DNA of 64,000 nt, taken from Micropterus salmoides. Taxonomy: Eukaryota; Chordata; Actinopteri; Centrarchiformes; Centrarchidae. This document shows positions 32,512 through 44,200 of this stretch, one piece after another. The notes beneath the pieces are model-generated. The model was given only the letters and a program-made list of their open reading frames with translations, searched no databases and had not been told where the DNA came from. Within the stretch, counting starts at the first letter, position 1, and each line of letters opens with the position of its first letter. Made by a program: the position numbers and the translations under genes. The stretch is taken from assembly GCF_014851395.1 (NCBI RefSeq), contig NW_024041039.1, positions 32,999,078-33,063,077 of the forward strand, read 5' to 3'.

Positions 32512-32995
32512 ATGTTTGGAAGCTCCATCACCCTACCTGAAGTCGAGACAAAGCAGATCATGTCAAAGCGATTCCGACAGTGTGTCTTTCCATATGACCG
32601 TTTCATCAGGGAAGGTGGCATGAGACCATGGGATGTGCGTCTCATGCCTGGGGATGTCGAAACGTTCAGGCAGCTCTCGAGGGGACTGCCTGCGACCATT
32701 GCGAGGCCCTGCCCTGAGGGTGCTGAGGTCTCGAGCGGCTCTTTTTCTAGAGGATGGTCGGATGCGCTCCCCCTGTGGCACAGGCCCCGCGGTCGCTGAG
32801 GCGTCGTGGTGGCTCCAATCCTGGGGATCGCAACGCGAGATCGCAGAATCTCCTCCCCTTGTCCCCGATCGGGAGCCCGTTTCTTGGTTTCTCCCACTCG
32901 AGGGGTGAGTCCGGAGAGGCTTGCACGATCTGGCTCTGAGGAGCTAGATGTCCTTAGCATGGAGAATGACTTCGGGGAAATGAAGGAATGACTAC
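32512..32995 (+). pseudogene. DIRS copy 2 Gag fragment, frameshifted
   Basis: From ATG 32512 the start reads RFRQCVFPYDRFIREGG. The continuation of the zinc-binding region appears in a second frame (CVSCLGM, then LRVLRSRAALFLEDGRMRS) after a break near 32630. A third frame gives SGSEELDVLSMENDFGEM just before 32991. The Cys spacing matches the N-terminal zinc motif of DIRS copy 1 Gag. The C-terminal half is missing: the sequence passes straight into RNase H-region sequence near 33000. Confidence 0.75.
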
Positions 32996-34197
32996 GCTCA
33001 GCCCTACGAAATCCGCTCCGTCTGATACGGATTACGAGCGGGTGCCTTTGTTCCCTGTCTATATGGAGGAAATCTTGGTTCCTGTCCCAAGGTCCCGTGT
33101 TGGGAGCGATCTGTCGCCGAACAATTATTTCAACAGACGCCTCTCTCACGGGATGGTGCGCGGTCATGGACGGCTGCTTCGCGAGAGGCTCCTGGGAGGA
33201 GCATCATTTCTCTTGGCACATAAATTGCCTGGAAATGTTGGCGGTTTTCAGAGCTCTGAGGAGTTTTCTGCCCGCCCTCACATCCTTGCCACATCCTTGT
33301 CAGAATCAACAATACGGCAGTGGTGGCCTATTTGAATGACCAGGGGGGTCTGCGCTCGCGCCTATTATGCAAACTGGTACATCAGATCCTCCTGTGGTCC
33401 CAGCAGAGACTGCTGTCCCTCAGAGCGATGTACATCCCTGGGACCCAGAATCAAGGAGCCGACCTGCTGTCGAGACAGGGGCTGAGGCCCGGGGAATGGA
33501 GACTCCACCCCGAGGTGGTGGAGTTATTACCCATTCTGGAGCGGGTCCGCCAGGACAGCATCAGTCTACTACTAGTAGCCCCGTTTTGGTCGGCACGAGT
33601 GTGGTTCTCGGATTTAATATCGCTCCTCGAGGGCCCGCCCTGGCAGGTCCCTCTGTGGAGCCCGGAGGATGAGACCCGTGACTCGTTCCAGGGTTCCCAC
33701 CTGGGACCTGGCAGTGGTTCTTGAAGCGCTGGCTGAGGCCCCCTTTGAACCCCTAGAGTTGGCTGAGGCCAAGCACCTGACCCTTAAGATGACCTCCTCG
33801 CTATCACCTCTCTGAGGAGGGTGGGGGATCTCCAGACACTTTCGGTTTCTCCCCGATGCCTGGAGTTTGCCCCGGGGAGGGTAAGGACCATCCTGCACCC
33901 TTGTCCAGGTTATGTCCCTAAGGTTCCGGCCAGACTGGCAGGGTCCACGGTGCTGCAGGCGTTTCATCCCCCACCTCATGTGACGGCTTAGGATGGGAGA
34001 CTTCATCTGCTCTGCCCTGTCAGAGCACTGAGTATTTACACTCTGAGGTCTTCCCGGTGGAGGAAAGCATACCAGTTGCTGGTGTGTTTCGGGTCCCCTA
34101 AGGCTGGGCTCCCCGCTTCAAAACACACCATCAGCAACTGGATCGTTCAGACTATCAAGTGCGCGGTTTGCCTTCACCTATGGCCGTAAGGGCGCAC
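32996..34197 (+). pseudogene. DIRS copy 2 RNase H / methyltransferase-like / recombinase remnant
   Basis: RNase H is recognisable by IISTDASLTGWCAVMDG (about 33120), HINCLEMLAVFRALRSF and NNTAVVAYLNDQGGL (about 33310, frame-shifted). It is followed by GTQNQGADLLSRQG and a jump to LERVRQDSISLLLVAPFW of the methyltransferase-like part. The recombinase core then appears in pieces (VPTWDLAVVLEALAEAPFEP; ITSLRRVGDLQ with the first catalytic arginine; HTISNWIVQ). The last residues VRAH belong to the HxxR box and the rest is lost at the L2 junction. Confidence 0.8.
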
Positions 34198-34307
34198 TTT
34201 CCATCTTTTGGTGACTGCTGTTCAGTCTCATAGTTGTTCTAAAGTTTTGGTAGCTGACGCTACAGTACTTTATCTTAGCCGTTAACAACTTAGCTTAGCA
34301 GCTAGCG

Positions 34308-35174
34308 ATGGCTTCTCCTTCTACCTCTCTCTCTCCTACTTTCTCCTGCTCTGTGTGTCAGATGTTCAGTTACTCCTCTGCCTCCTTTAGCTATAATGGT
34401 ACGTGTAATAAGTGTAGTTTATTTTTAGACATGGAGGCGAGGCTCAGTAATTTACAAGTCTGGCTCGGCACCTTGGTAGATCAGTCTTTAGCTACTGTAG
34501 CTAGCCAGTCCCCGGTAGTCAGTGCGGAACGGCCTGAGTTAGCCTCTGGTAGCCGTCCCCCGGCATCCCCTGAGCAGCCAGGAAGGGGTGGCTGGGTGAC
34601 TGTCCGAAGGAGGAATAGTCATAAACAAACAAGCCCACAGGGCACCATCAACCTGTTCACGTTTCTAACAGATTTTCCCCACTCAGCGACACACCCGCTG
34701 AGAAACCAACTCTGATCATTGGCAGCTCCATTTTGAGAAACGTGAAGTTAGCGAAGCCAGCGGCCATAGTTAAGTGCATCCCTGGGGCCAGAGTGGGCGA
34801 CATTGAGTCTTATTTGAAATTGCTGGCTAAGGATAAACGTGAATACAGTAAGATTGTTATTCGCGTCGGCGGTAATGACTCCCGGTTACGCCAATCGGAG
34901 GTCACTAAGATTAATGTTGAGTCGGTGTGTACATATGCAAAAACAATGTCGGACACCGTAGTTTTCTCTGGACCCTTGCCAAATCTGACCAGTCATTCCG
35001 CCGCTGGTTGTCGAGGTGGTGTCCAGCAAACGATGTGGGCTTTGTAGATCATTGGCAGACTTTCTGGGGAAGACCTGGTCTGATTCGGAGAGACGGCATC
35101 CATCCCACTTGGAAAGGAGCAGCTCTCATTTCTAGAAATCTGGCCAAGTTTATTAGTGGACCAAATCCATGACA
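34308..35174 (+). pseudogene. L2 ORF1 with esterase domain, two frameshifts
   Basis: CR1/L2-type ORF1 proteins can carry an SGNH-hydrolase (esterase) domain of unclear role in transposition. The N-terminus has a Cys pair pattern (CSVCQ ... CNKC) like a small zinc finger. After a frameshift near 34680 the esterase domain begins with LIIGSSILRNVKL (block I, with Ser in the GSS position), continues with VIRVGGNDSRL (block III), and after another slip near 34998 ends with DGIHPTWKGA, which holds the D-x-x-H of block V. Catalytic positions thus look retained, but the frame is broken. Confidence 0.8.
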
Positions 35175-35331
35175 ACCCAGAGTTGAGACCAGGAGGCAGA
35201 GTCGCAGTCTAACACACTTCTCTGCCCTTCTAATTCAGCAGTTACCCACCCAAAACCCTACGCAGAGTCGCAGTCTAACACACTTATCTGCTCCTCCATT
35301 TCAGGAGTTACTTAGTGAAAATCCTATAGTC

Positions 35332-36465
35332 ATGATGTTGTCTGCCCCCCGACCATCGAAATTATTTAAATCAAAGGTAAACAGAAGAGGAGCTGTACAT
35401 AAAAACCTCATAAAAATTAAAACCACAAGAGCAATAGTGCAAACGAATAGGAGAGTTAAATGTGGACTCTTAAACATCAGATTTCTCTCTTCTAAAGGTG
35501 TACTAGTAAATGAACTAATATCAGATTATGATATTGATTTATTTTGTCTTACTGAAACCTGGCTGGGTGATGGAGAATATGTTAGCCTAAATGAATCCAC
35601 CCCTCCCAGTCAAATTAACACTCACATTCCTCGAGGCACAGGCCAAGGAGGTGGAGTTGCAGATATCTTCGACTCTAGCCTACTAATCAGCTCTAAACCT
35701 AAACTAAATTATAACTCATTTGAAAGCCTTGTTCTTGGTCTTTCGCACCCAAGTTGGAAATCACTGCAACCAATTCTCTTTGTTATAGTGTACCAAGCAC
35801 CTGGTCCGTACTCTGAATTCTTATCTGAATTTGCAGAGTTTTTGTCAACTTTAGTCCTTAAAACGGACAGTTTTATTTTAAGTATTGTATTGTAAGTTAT
35901 TATTGTAGGGGATTTTAATATTCACGTGGACGTTGAGAATGACAGCTTCAGTACTGCGTTCATCTCTCTGTTAGATTCCATTGGCTTCTCTCAGAGTGTT
36001 CATGAACCGACTCACTGTTTTAACCACACCCTCGACCTTATTTTGGTGTATGGTATTGAAATTGAACATTTAGTGGTGTTCCCACAGAATCCCTCTTTGT
36101 CCGACCACTGTTTGATAACTTTTGAGTTTGTATTGCTGAACTACTCGCCATTGGGCAAAAATTTCTATACAAGATGTCTGTCTGATAGTGCTGTAGCTAA
36201 ATTTAAGGATGCGATTCCATCAGCTCTAAATTCATTATCAAGTCACAAAGTAACAGAGGACTCCTATGCTAATTTCAGTCCCTCCCAAATCGATCATCTT
36301 GTTGATAGTGCAGCAGGCTTGTTGTGAATGACACTCGACTCTGTAGCCCCTTTAAAAAATAAAATAATAAAACAAAGACGGTTGGCTCCATGGTATAACA
36401 CTGAAACTCGCAAATTAAAGCAAATATTGCGGAAACTTGAGAGGAATTGGCGTTCGACCAAACTG
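35332..36465 (+). pseudogene. L2 ORF2 endonuclease part, two stops
   Basis: Apurinic-endonuclease-type domain that nicks the target for first-strand priming. Visible motifs: LLNIRFLSSKG, LTETWLGDGE with the catalytic glutamate, VIIVGDFNIHVD (after a TAA at 35893-35895), and SDHCLITFEF with the Asp-His pair. A second in-frame stop is the TGA at 36325-36327. The frame shifts near 36465 into the RT part. Confidence 0.85.
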
Positions 36466-37559
36466 GAAAATTCTCGTTTAAAACTTATAGGAAGGCCCTC
36501 CGTAATACCAGAGCAGCATACTACTCGTCATTAATAGAGGAAAATAGGAACAACCCCAGGTTTCTTTTCAGCACTGTAGCCAGTCCGACAGAGAGTCACA
36601 ACTCTATTGAGCCAAGTATTCCCATAGCTCTCAGTAGTTACGACTTCATGAGCTTCTTTGATGATAAAATTCTAGCTATTAGAGACAAAATTCACCAAGA
36701 CCTGCCCTCAACTGGCACCAAATTATCTCTAAACTCAGGAACCTTAGAAGCAGCTGTAGAACCAGATATATGTTTAGACTGTTTTGCTTCCCTCAATCTT
36801 TACCAACTAACTTCAATAATTTCTTCATCTAAACCATCAACCTGCCTCTTAGACCCCATCCCGACTAGGTTGCTTAAAGATGTTTTACCCTTAGTCAGCA
36901 CTTCTATGCTAGATATAATCAATCTATCTTTATCAACAGGCTATGTACAACAGTACTTTAAAGTAGGTGTAATTAAACCTCTTCTGAAAAAGCCCAAACT
37001 TGATCCGGATGTTTTAGCCAACTATAGACCTATATCTAACCTTCCATTTCTCTCCAAGGTTCTGGAGAAAGCAGTTGCTAAACAGCTGTGTGACTTTATA
37101 CAGAGCAATAGTTTATTTGAGGATTTTCAGTCAGGATTTAGAGCTCATCATAGCACAGAGACAGCACTGGTGAAAATTACTAACGACCTCCTTATTGCAT
37201 CAGACAAAGGACTTGTCTCTGTACTGGTTTTACTAGATCTTAGTGCTGCATTTGATACCATTGACCATCAGATCCTATTGCAGAGACTGGAACATTTCAT
37301 TGGGATTAAAGGAACCGCTCGAAGCTGGTTTAAGTCCTATTTATCAGATCGATTTCAGTTTGTACATGTTAACGATGAGTCCTCCATGCACGCCAAAGTT
37401 AGTCAAGGAGTTCCACAAGGATCTGTCCTCGGACCAATCCTCTTCACTTTATATATGCTTCCTTTAGGCAATATTATCAGGAAATATTCCATAAGCTTTC
37501 ATTGTTATGCAAATAATACTTATATCAATCGATCAAACCAGATGAAACTCATCAGTTAG
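36447..37559 (+). pseudogene. L2 ORF2 reverse transcriptase, YADD changed to YANN
   Basis: Typical LINE RT blocks follow in order: LANYRPISNLPFLSKVLEK, DFQSGFRAHHSTETAL, LVLLDLSAAFDTIDH (motif A), VSQGVPQGSVLGPILFTLY (motif B). The catalytic YADD box reads YANN at 37506-37517 because GATGAT has become AATAAT. Loss of both motif-C aspartates would abolish polymerase activity. The frame ends at a TAG at 37557-37559. Confidence 0.9.
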
Positions 37560-38347
37560 CTAAACTTCAAATGTGCCTTCAGGATGTTAAAACCTGGATG
37601 ACCTGTAATTTTGTTGATTATGTTAAACTCAGATAAAACTGAAGTTATTGTTCTGGGGCCCAAGCACCTCCGTGATGCATTATCTAAAGATATAGTTTCC
37701 TTGATGGGATCGCCCTGGCCTCCAGCACCACTGTGAGGAATCTTGGAGTTATCTTTGATCAGGACATGTCGTTTAAATCTCACATTAAGCAAATTTCAAG
37801 GACCGCCTTTTTTCACCTACGTAATATTGCGAAAATCAGGAACATCCTGTCTAAAAATGATGCAGAAAAACTAGTCCATGCATTTGTTACTTCTAGGCTG
37901 GATTACTGCAATTCCTTATTATCAGGCTGCTCGAAAAAGTCCATTAAGACTCTTCAGCTGATCCAGAATGCTGCAGCTCGTGTTCTGACAGGAACCAGGA
38001 AAAGAGATCATATTTCTCCTGTCTTAGCTTCTTTGCATTGGTTTCCAGTAAAATCCAGAATAGAATTTAAAATCATTCTTCTTACCTACAAAGCTCTTAA
38101 TGGTCAGGCACCATCTTATCTTAAAGAGCTCATAGTACCTTACTACCCCACCAGAGCACTGCGCTCCCAGAATGCAAGGTTACTTGTAGTTCCTAGAGTC
38201 TCCAAAAGTAGACTAGGAGCCAGAGCGTTCAGCTATCAAGCTCCTCTCCTGTGGAACCAGGTTCCAGTTTGGGTTCAGGAGGCAGACACCATCTCCACAT
38301 TTAAGAGTAGGCTTAAGACTTTCCTCTTTGATAAAGCTTATAGTTAG
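37560..38347 (+). pseudogene. L2 ORF2 C-terminal region
   Basis: After two further slips (37560-37735) a 204-codon frame resumes with RNLGVIFDQDMSFKSHIKQ and ends LFDKAYS before a TAG. The segment SRLDYCNSLLSG and LIQNAAARVLTGTRK is the thumb/C-terminal part common to L2 and related LINEs. Confidence 0.85.
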
Positions 38348-38683
38348 GGCTGGCTCAGGTTAGTCCTGAACCATCCCTTAGTTATGCTGCTATAGGCCTA
38401 GACTGCCGGAGGATTTCCCATGATGCACTGGGCTCCTCTCTCCTCTACTTTCTCTCCCTCTGTATGCAACCTCATCCCATTATTGCATGTTACTAACACA
38501 ACTTCTCCCCTTTCTGGTAGTCTTGTGCTTTCTCGTCCCTCTCCTCTCTCCTCCTATCACTTCCTGCAGGTTTTCTGGCTCTGTGGAGTCCTGATCTGTG
38601 GCTGCGCGTCACCTGCTGCCCCCGTGTTCCTGCTCAACACCCTCTGCTACAACAACTATTGTTTATAGTCCTATTGTTATTAT

Positions 38684-39000
38684 TTGGGGCCCGAGCACGA
38701 CTGTGCAAGGTCCCTATTGAATTTGCTCAGATTATTAGGGCCCGAGCACGACTGTGTGAGGTCCCTATTGAATTTGCTAAGATTATATATTTTTTTAGGG
38801 CCCGAGCACGACCGTGCGAGGTCCCTATTGAATTTGCTCGGATTATTAGGGCCAGAGCACGACCGTGTGAGGTCCCTATTGAATTTGCTAAGATTAATTA
38901 GGGCCCGAGCACGACCGTGTGAGGTCCCTATTGAATTTGCTCGGATTATTTAGGGCCCGAGCACGACCGTGCGAGGTCCCTATTGAATTTGCTCGGATTA
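38684..39000 (-). repeat. Six tandem element 3' termini, reverse orientation
   Basis: Six copies of the ~50-bp hairpin terminus read on the minus strand, each with GCACGACCGTGC-type stems (some CGACTGTGC variants) and separated by TAA, ATTA or TTTTTTTA spacers. The outermost copy touches the L2 3' end and ends GGGCCCCAA instead of GGGCCCTAA. Confidence 0.88.
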
Positions 39001-39031
<31 letters not shown>

Positions 39032-40055
39032 CTGCAAAGTAGGCCCAAATGACATGGCCTAAACATACTCGAAAACTCACCAAAATTTGCAAACATGTCA
39101 GAACCGGTGAAAAATTTCGTATTCTACAAGTTTCGCACATGGGCGTGACAAAATGACTCGCTAGCGCCACCTAGAAAATTGGAAAAGATTAGCCCCTCGT
39201 TCACGTTCAACCTACATGTACGAAATTTTCTGGGGACATGTATCGTATCAAGACGCACAAAAAAGCCTCAAGAACCCATAGCCTAAAGTCAACAGGATGT
39301 CGGCCATTTTGAATTTTACGGCCATTTTTGGATGATTTACACACTTCGTACTTTAACGAACTCCTCCTAGGGATTTAGTCAGATCGACATCAAATTTCTG
39401 CTGTGCCTTCTAAAGGCATTGACAATGAAAAGTTGTGCTATTTGCGAGTTTTCGTCAATGGGCGTGTCCGTGGCGTCGATGATTCGCAATGAAACAGGAA
39501 GTTGTTGTAACTTCAGTGTACATGCTCACATCTGGACCAAACTGTACATGTAGGATGAGAGTCCCGCCCTGAACACATGTACATGCTGACATTCACCCAC
39601 AGTCATAGCGCCACCTGCTGGCAACAGGAAGTGACTTTTAACGAAGCAGCCCCCGCCGCACGTCTCACCTACATGCACGAATTTTCTGTGGTACGTGTAT
39701 CTTGTCCAGATGCACAAAAAAGTCTCTTGGAGCCATAGCCTAAACCCAAAAGGAAGTCGGCCATTTTGAATTTTACGGCCATTTTTGGATGATTAACACA
39801 CTCCGTACATTAACGAACTCCTCCTAGGGATTTAGTCCGACCGACTTCAAATTTCTGTTGTGCCTTCTAAAGGCATTGAAGATGAAAAGTTATGCTATTT
39901 GCGAGTTTTCGTCAATGGGTGTGTCCATGGCATGGCGTCAAAGATCAAGTCTATGCCATGACACAGGAAGTTGTTGTAACTTCAGTGTATATGCTCACAT
40001 CTGCACCAAACTGTACATGTAGGATGAGAGTCCCGCCCTGAACACATGTACATGC
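39001..40055 (-). repeat. Composite element copy C, left arm of palindrome
   Basis: (TA)n and T-tract, then the 3' module (about 39031-39365) and about one and a half 468-bp monomers, all in minus orientation. The arm stops at about 40055, where orientation flips. CCAGCAGGTGGC lies at 39610-39621 on the minus strand. Confidence 0.88.
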
Positions 40056-41202
40056 TCACACAGAAAATTCGTGCACGTAGGTGAAACGTGCGGCGGGGGC
40101 TGCTTCGTTAAAAGTCACTTCCCGTTGCCAGCAGGTGGCGCTATGACTGTGGGTGAATGTCAGCATGTACATGTGTTCAGGGCGGGACTCTCATCCTAAA
40201 TGTACACTTTGGTCCAGATGTGAGCATGTACACTGAAGTTACAACAACTTCCTGTGTCATGGCGAAGAGTTGATCTCTGACGCCATGCCACGGACACGCC
40301 CATTGACGAAAACTTGCAAATAGCACAACTTTTCATCTTCAATGCCTTTAGAAGGCACAGCGGAAATTTGAGGTTGGTCGGACTAAATCCCAAGGAGGAG
40401 TTCGTTAAAGTACGAAGTGTGTAAATCATCCAAAATTTGACGTAAAATTCAAAATGGCCGACTTCCTGTTGGGTTTAGGCTATGGCTCCAAGAGACTTTT
40501 TTGTGCGTCTGGACAAGATACACGTACCACAGAAAATTCGTGCACGTAGGTGAATCGTGCGGCGGGGGCCTTGTTAAAGGTCACTTTCTGTTGCCAGCAG
40601 GTGGCGCTATGACTGTGGGTGAATGTCGGCATGTACATGTGTTCAGGGCGGGACTCTCATCCTACATGTACAGTTTGGTCCAGATGTGAGCATGTACACT
40701 GAAGTTACAACAACTTCCTGTTTCATAGCGAATCATCGACGCCACGGACACGCCCATTGACGAAAACTCGCAAATAGCACAACTTTTCATCGTCAATGCC
40801 TTTAGAAGGCACAGCAGAAATTTGACGTCGATCCGACTAAATCCCTAGGAGGAGTTCGTTAAAGTACGAAGTGTGTAAATCATCCAAAAATGGCCGTAAA
40901 ATTCAAAATGGCCGACTTCCTGTTGACTTTAGGCTATGGGTTCTTGAGGCTTTTTTGTGCGTCTTGATATGATACATGTCCCCAGAAAATTTCGTACATG
41001 TAGGTTGAACGTGAACGAGGGGCTAATCTTTTCCAATTTTCTAGGTGGCGCTAGCGAGTAATTTTGCCACGCCCATGTGCGAAACTTGTAGAATACGAAA
41101 TTTTTCACCGGTTCTGACATGTTTGCAAATTTTGGTGAGTTTTCGAGTATGTTTAGGCCATGTCAGTTGGGCCTACTTTGCAGAAAAAATATATATATAT
41201 AT
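40056..41202 (+). repeat. Composite element, right arm of palindrome
   Basis: Plus-orientation monomers (CCAGCAGGTGGC at 40128 and 40594) and a 3' module ending in a (TA)n tract. It mirrors 39001-40055 around a centre near 40056 with a ~0.1-kb offset. The hairpin terminus is missing: the next 5' module starts directly after the TA tract. Confidence 0.88.
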
Positions 41203-44200
41203 TAAAGCTGCAAGCAGCGTTGGGCGGGCCCTCGCACTTGTAGCGCGTCCGGGCGTGAGCCGGCCGAGTTGCATATTCTGGAGCTCTGCCGGTGCGGCTG
41301 TAATTTCCTACGCGGTTCCGACGCCGCATGAAGGTGTTATATGTCACTTCCTGTGTCCCCTATGTGGAGCTACATAGCACTTGCCGCTATGAATATAAAT
41401 CGGTATTGGCGTGTAGATGTCTGCGGGGTGGGAGAGTTATCAAGCACGTAAAGTTTGTTTCAGATGTGACCATGTACACTGAACAATAATGTACCCAAAC
41501 AATAAAATAAATTCCTTTTATATTTCCCTGCCTTGTTGTTTATGTGTACATACAGAGGAAGAATGTGAGAACAGCACACATTTCATCGTTACTGTGTTTC
41601 TGCTCCAGCCTGCCTAAAAGAAAAGCGTTTTTGGGATTAAATGGACTTTTTAGCTGCTGCAGTGCAGGATGAACTCAGAATAGACCCATTTCTCACCTTA
41701 TTATTCTAAACCATGCAACGAAGAAGAAGAAATGCATAATAAATCCTGGGACAAAATCTGTCCACAAATACTGTACAGCATGTAGTCTAATGAACAAGAC
41801 TTGTGTTATAGCTGACTTGGGCAGTGAAATGTTTAATTTTTTTAATTCATGTGGTCATAGTTGTCCACAACTCAAATCAGAATATAAGAAGAAATGTTTT
41901 ATACCACCTCAAGAAGGCTTCCTATCAGAAAGGTAGGAAGGTATTTCAAATGTACAACTGCAGTACTTAAATCTAAGTAATTTCCCTGACATTACTGTGT
42001 TACGCATGTAACAGGTTTTATACTTCCTGTGAGTATAATCCAATCAATCTTATTTTCATACTGTATATCCGTTGTGTAATTTGATAAATTGTGTTGTATG
42101 TGGTGCTCGCATCGGGTACTACTGAGACTTCATTGCCCTCTTCAGAGAAGACTCTGACTGCAACATGCGTCTTTGTAAAGAGAGAAACAGACAGAAAAAG
42201 TCTCTAACTCTGCCTGTCAGCTCGCTCTGCTCCGTTAAAACTGAATTTACCATACAGAATTGAATACGAGTGCACTCCAGATTTAGCTGCAGCCAGCTGA
42301 CCGTGTGCTTCTCCCTATACCGCAGTTCTGTGTCCATGCATGCAGCAAACTGAAAGCACTGTCTGTCGGAGCGTCTACGTGAAAAGAGAAGGAAGACATT
42401 GCTGGTAGTATTGTCTTCAGAGTTGTTAAACACCTCAGCGCACTGAAGGAAGCCATCTGACTGTGTGAGGGGCAAGATCGTTGATGTCTGCAGGCAGAGT
42501 AGGAGCTCTCCTGTCTGACTGGTCCACCAATAGCAGAGAAGATGACCCCTTGAGACACAGCCCCTCCTCATTTGCATAATGAGGCAGAAATGCATACAAA
42601 AATTTAAAAAGACAGGCAGAAATAAATACCATGGGTGAAAATAAATAAGGTAAATAAATACAAAGGAAGAATAAAACAGACAAAAATATTAAAACACACA
42701 TAAATAAATACATTAAAAAAATTAGTAATAAATAAAGTTGAATAAACAAATAAGGTAATTATAACAAAGGTGAATAGTAAAGGCACTAATTAAAATATAC
42801 ATTTATGTCTCCTTGTATAATTTAATTACTACCTACATTTATTTATTTACTTTATTTTTTTGTGTATTTAATTGGATGCTTATTTATTTATTGAGCATTT
42901 ATTTATTTCTGTATTTATTTCTGACTGTGTCAGGATCGGTCCTCCATAGGGGGTGGGAGAGTTATCAAGCACGTAAAGTTTGGTTCAGATGTGAGCATGT
43001 ACACTGAAGTTACAACAACTTCCTGTGTCATGGCGAAGACTTGATCTCTGACGCCACGCCACGGACACACCCATTGACGAAAACTCGCAAATAGCACAAC
43101 TTTTCATCTTCAATGCCTTTAGAAGGCACAGCACAAATTTGAAGTCGGTCGGACTAAATCCCTAGGAGGAGTTCGTTAAAGTACGAAGTGTGTAAATCAT
43201 CCAAAATTTGACGTAAAATTCAAAATGGCCGACTTCCTGTTGATTTTAGGGCATCGCTCCAAGAGGCTTTTTTGTGCGTCTGGACAAGATACACGTACCA
43301 CAGAAAATTCGTGCACGTAGGTAAACGTGCGGCGGGGCTGCTTCGTTAAAAGTCACTTCCTGTTGCCAGCAGGTGGCGCTATGACTGTGGGTGAATGTCA
43401 GCATGTACATGTGTTCAGGGCGGGACTCTCATCCTACATGTACAGTTTGGTCCAGATGTGAGCATGTACACTGAAGTTACGACAACTTCCGTGTCATGGC
43501 GAAGAGCTGATCTTTGACGCCACGCCACGGACACGCCCATTGACGAAAACTTGCAAATAGCACAACTTTTCATCTTCAATGCCTTTAGAAGGCACAGCAA
43601 AATTTGAGGTCGGTCGGACTAAATCCCTAGGAGGAGTTCGTTAAAGTACGAAGTGTGTAAATCATCCAAAATTTGACGTAAAATTCAAAATGGCCGACTT
43701 CCTGTTGGTTTAGGCTATGGCTCCAAGAGACTTTTTTGTGCGTCTGGACAAGATACACGTACCACAGAAAATTCGTGCACGTAGGTGAAACGTGCGGCGG
43801 GGGCTGCTTCGTTAAAAGTCACTTCCTGTTGCCAGCAGGTGGCGCTATGACTGTGGGTGAATGTCAGCATGTACATGTGTTCAGGGCGGGACTCTCATCC
43901 TACATGTACAGTTTGGTCCAGATGTGAGCATGTACACTGAAGTTACGACAACTTCCGTGTCATGGCGAAGAGCTGATCTTTGACGCCACGCCACGGACAC
44001 GCCCATTGACGAAAACTTGCAAATAGCACAACTTTTCATCTTCAATGCCTTTAGAAGGCACAGCACAAATTTGAGGTCGGTCGGACTAAATCCCTAGGAG
44101 GAGTTCGTTAAAGTACGAAGTGTGTAAATCATCCAAAATTTGACGTAAAATTCAAAATGGCCGACTTCCTGTTGGGTTTAGGCTATGGCTCCAAGAGACT

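Larger units (their letters stand above)
32311..34197 (+). mobile_element. DIRS-type retrotransposon, internally deleted (copy 2)
   Basis: Starts with the terminal repeat (GTTCCCCTTCGAGGGAAC, then CGAACTGCGTCGG) shared with copy 3 at 61226-61260. Gag N-terminus follows, then a jump to RNase H, part of the methyltransferase-like region and part of the recombinase. It ends inside the HxxR box (VRAH) at about 34197, where the L2 LINE begins. At least two internal deletions remove the RT core and the middle of the methyltransferase-like region. Confidence 0.85.
34198..38683 (+). mobile_element. L2/Maui-like LINE, near full length but dead
   Basis: CR1/L2-superfamily non-LTR retrotransposon with a 5' region (34198-34307), ORF1 (34308-35174), ORF2 with endonuclease and RT (35332-38347) and a 3' untranslated region (38348-38683). 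The 3' region ends near TATTGTTATTATTTG, where the reverse array of composite-element termini starts. Every ORF contains stops or frameshifts. It abuts a truncated DIRS copy on its 5' side. Confidence 0.88.

Noticed and set aside
42604..42786. Hydrophobic minus-strand frames resembling membrane proteins
   Set aside because: They translate an AT-rich TAAA-type block, so Phe/Leu/Ile-rich strings are expected by composition.
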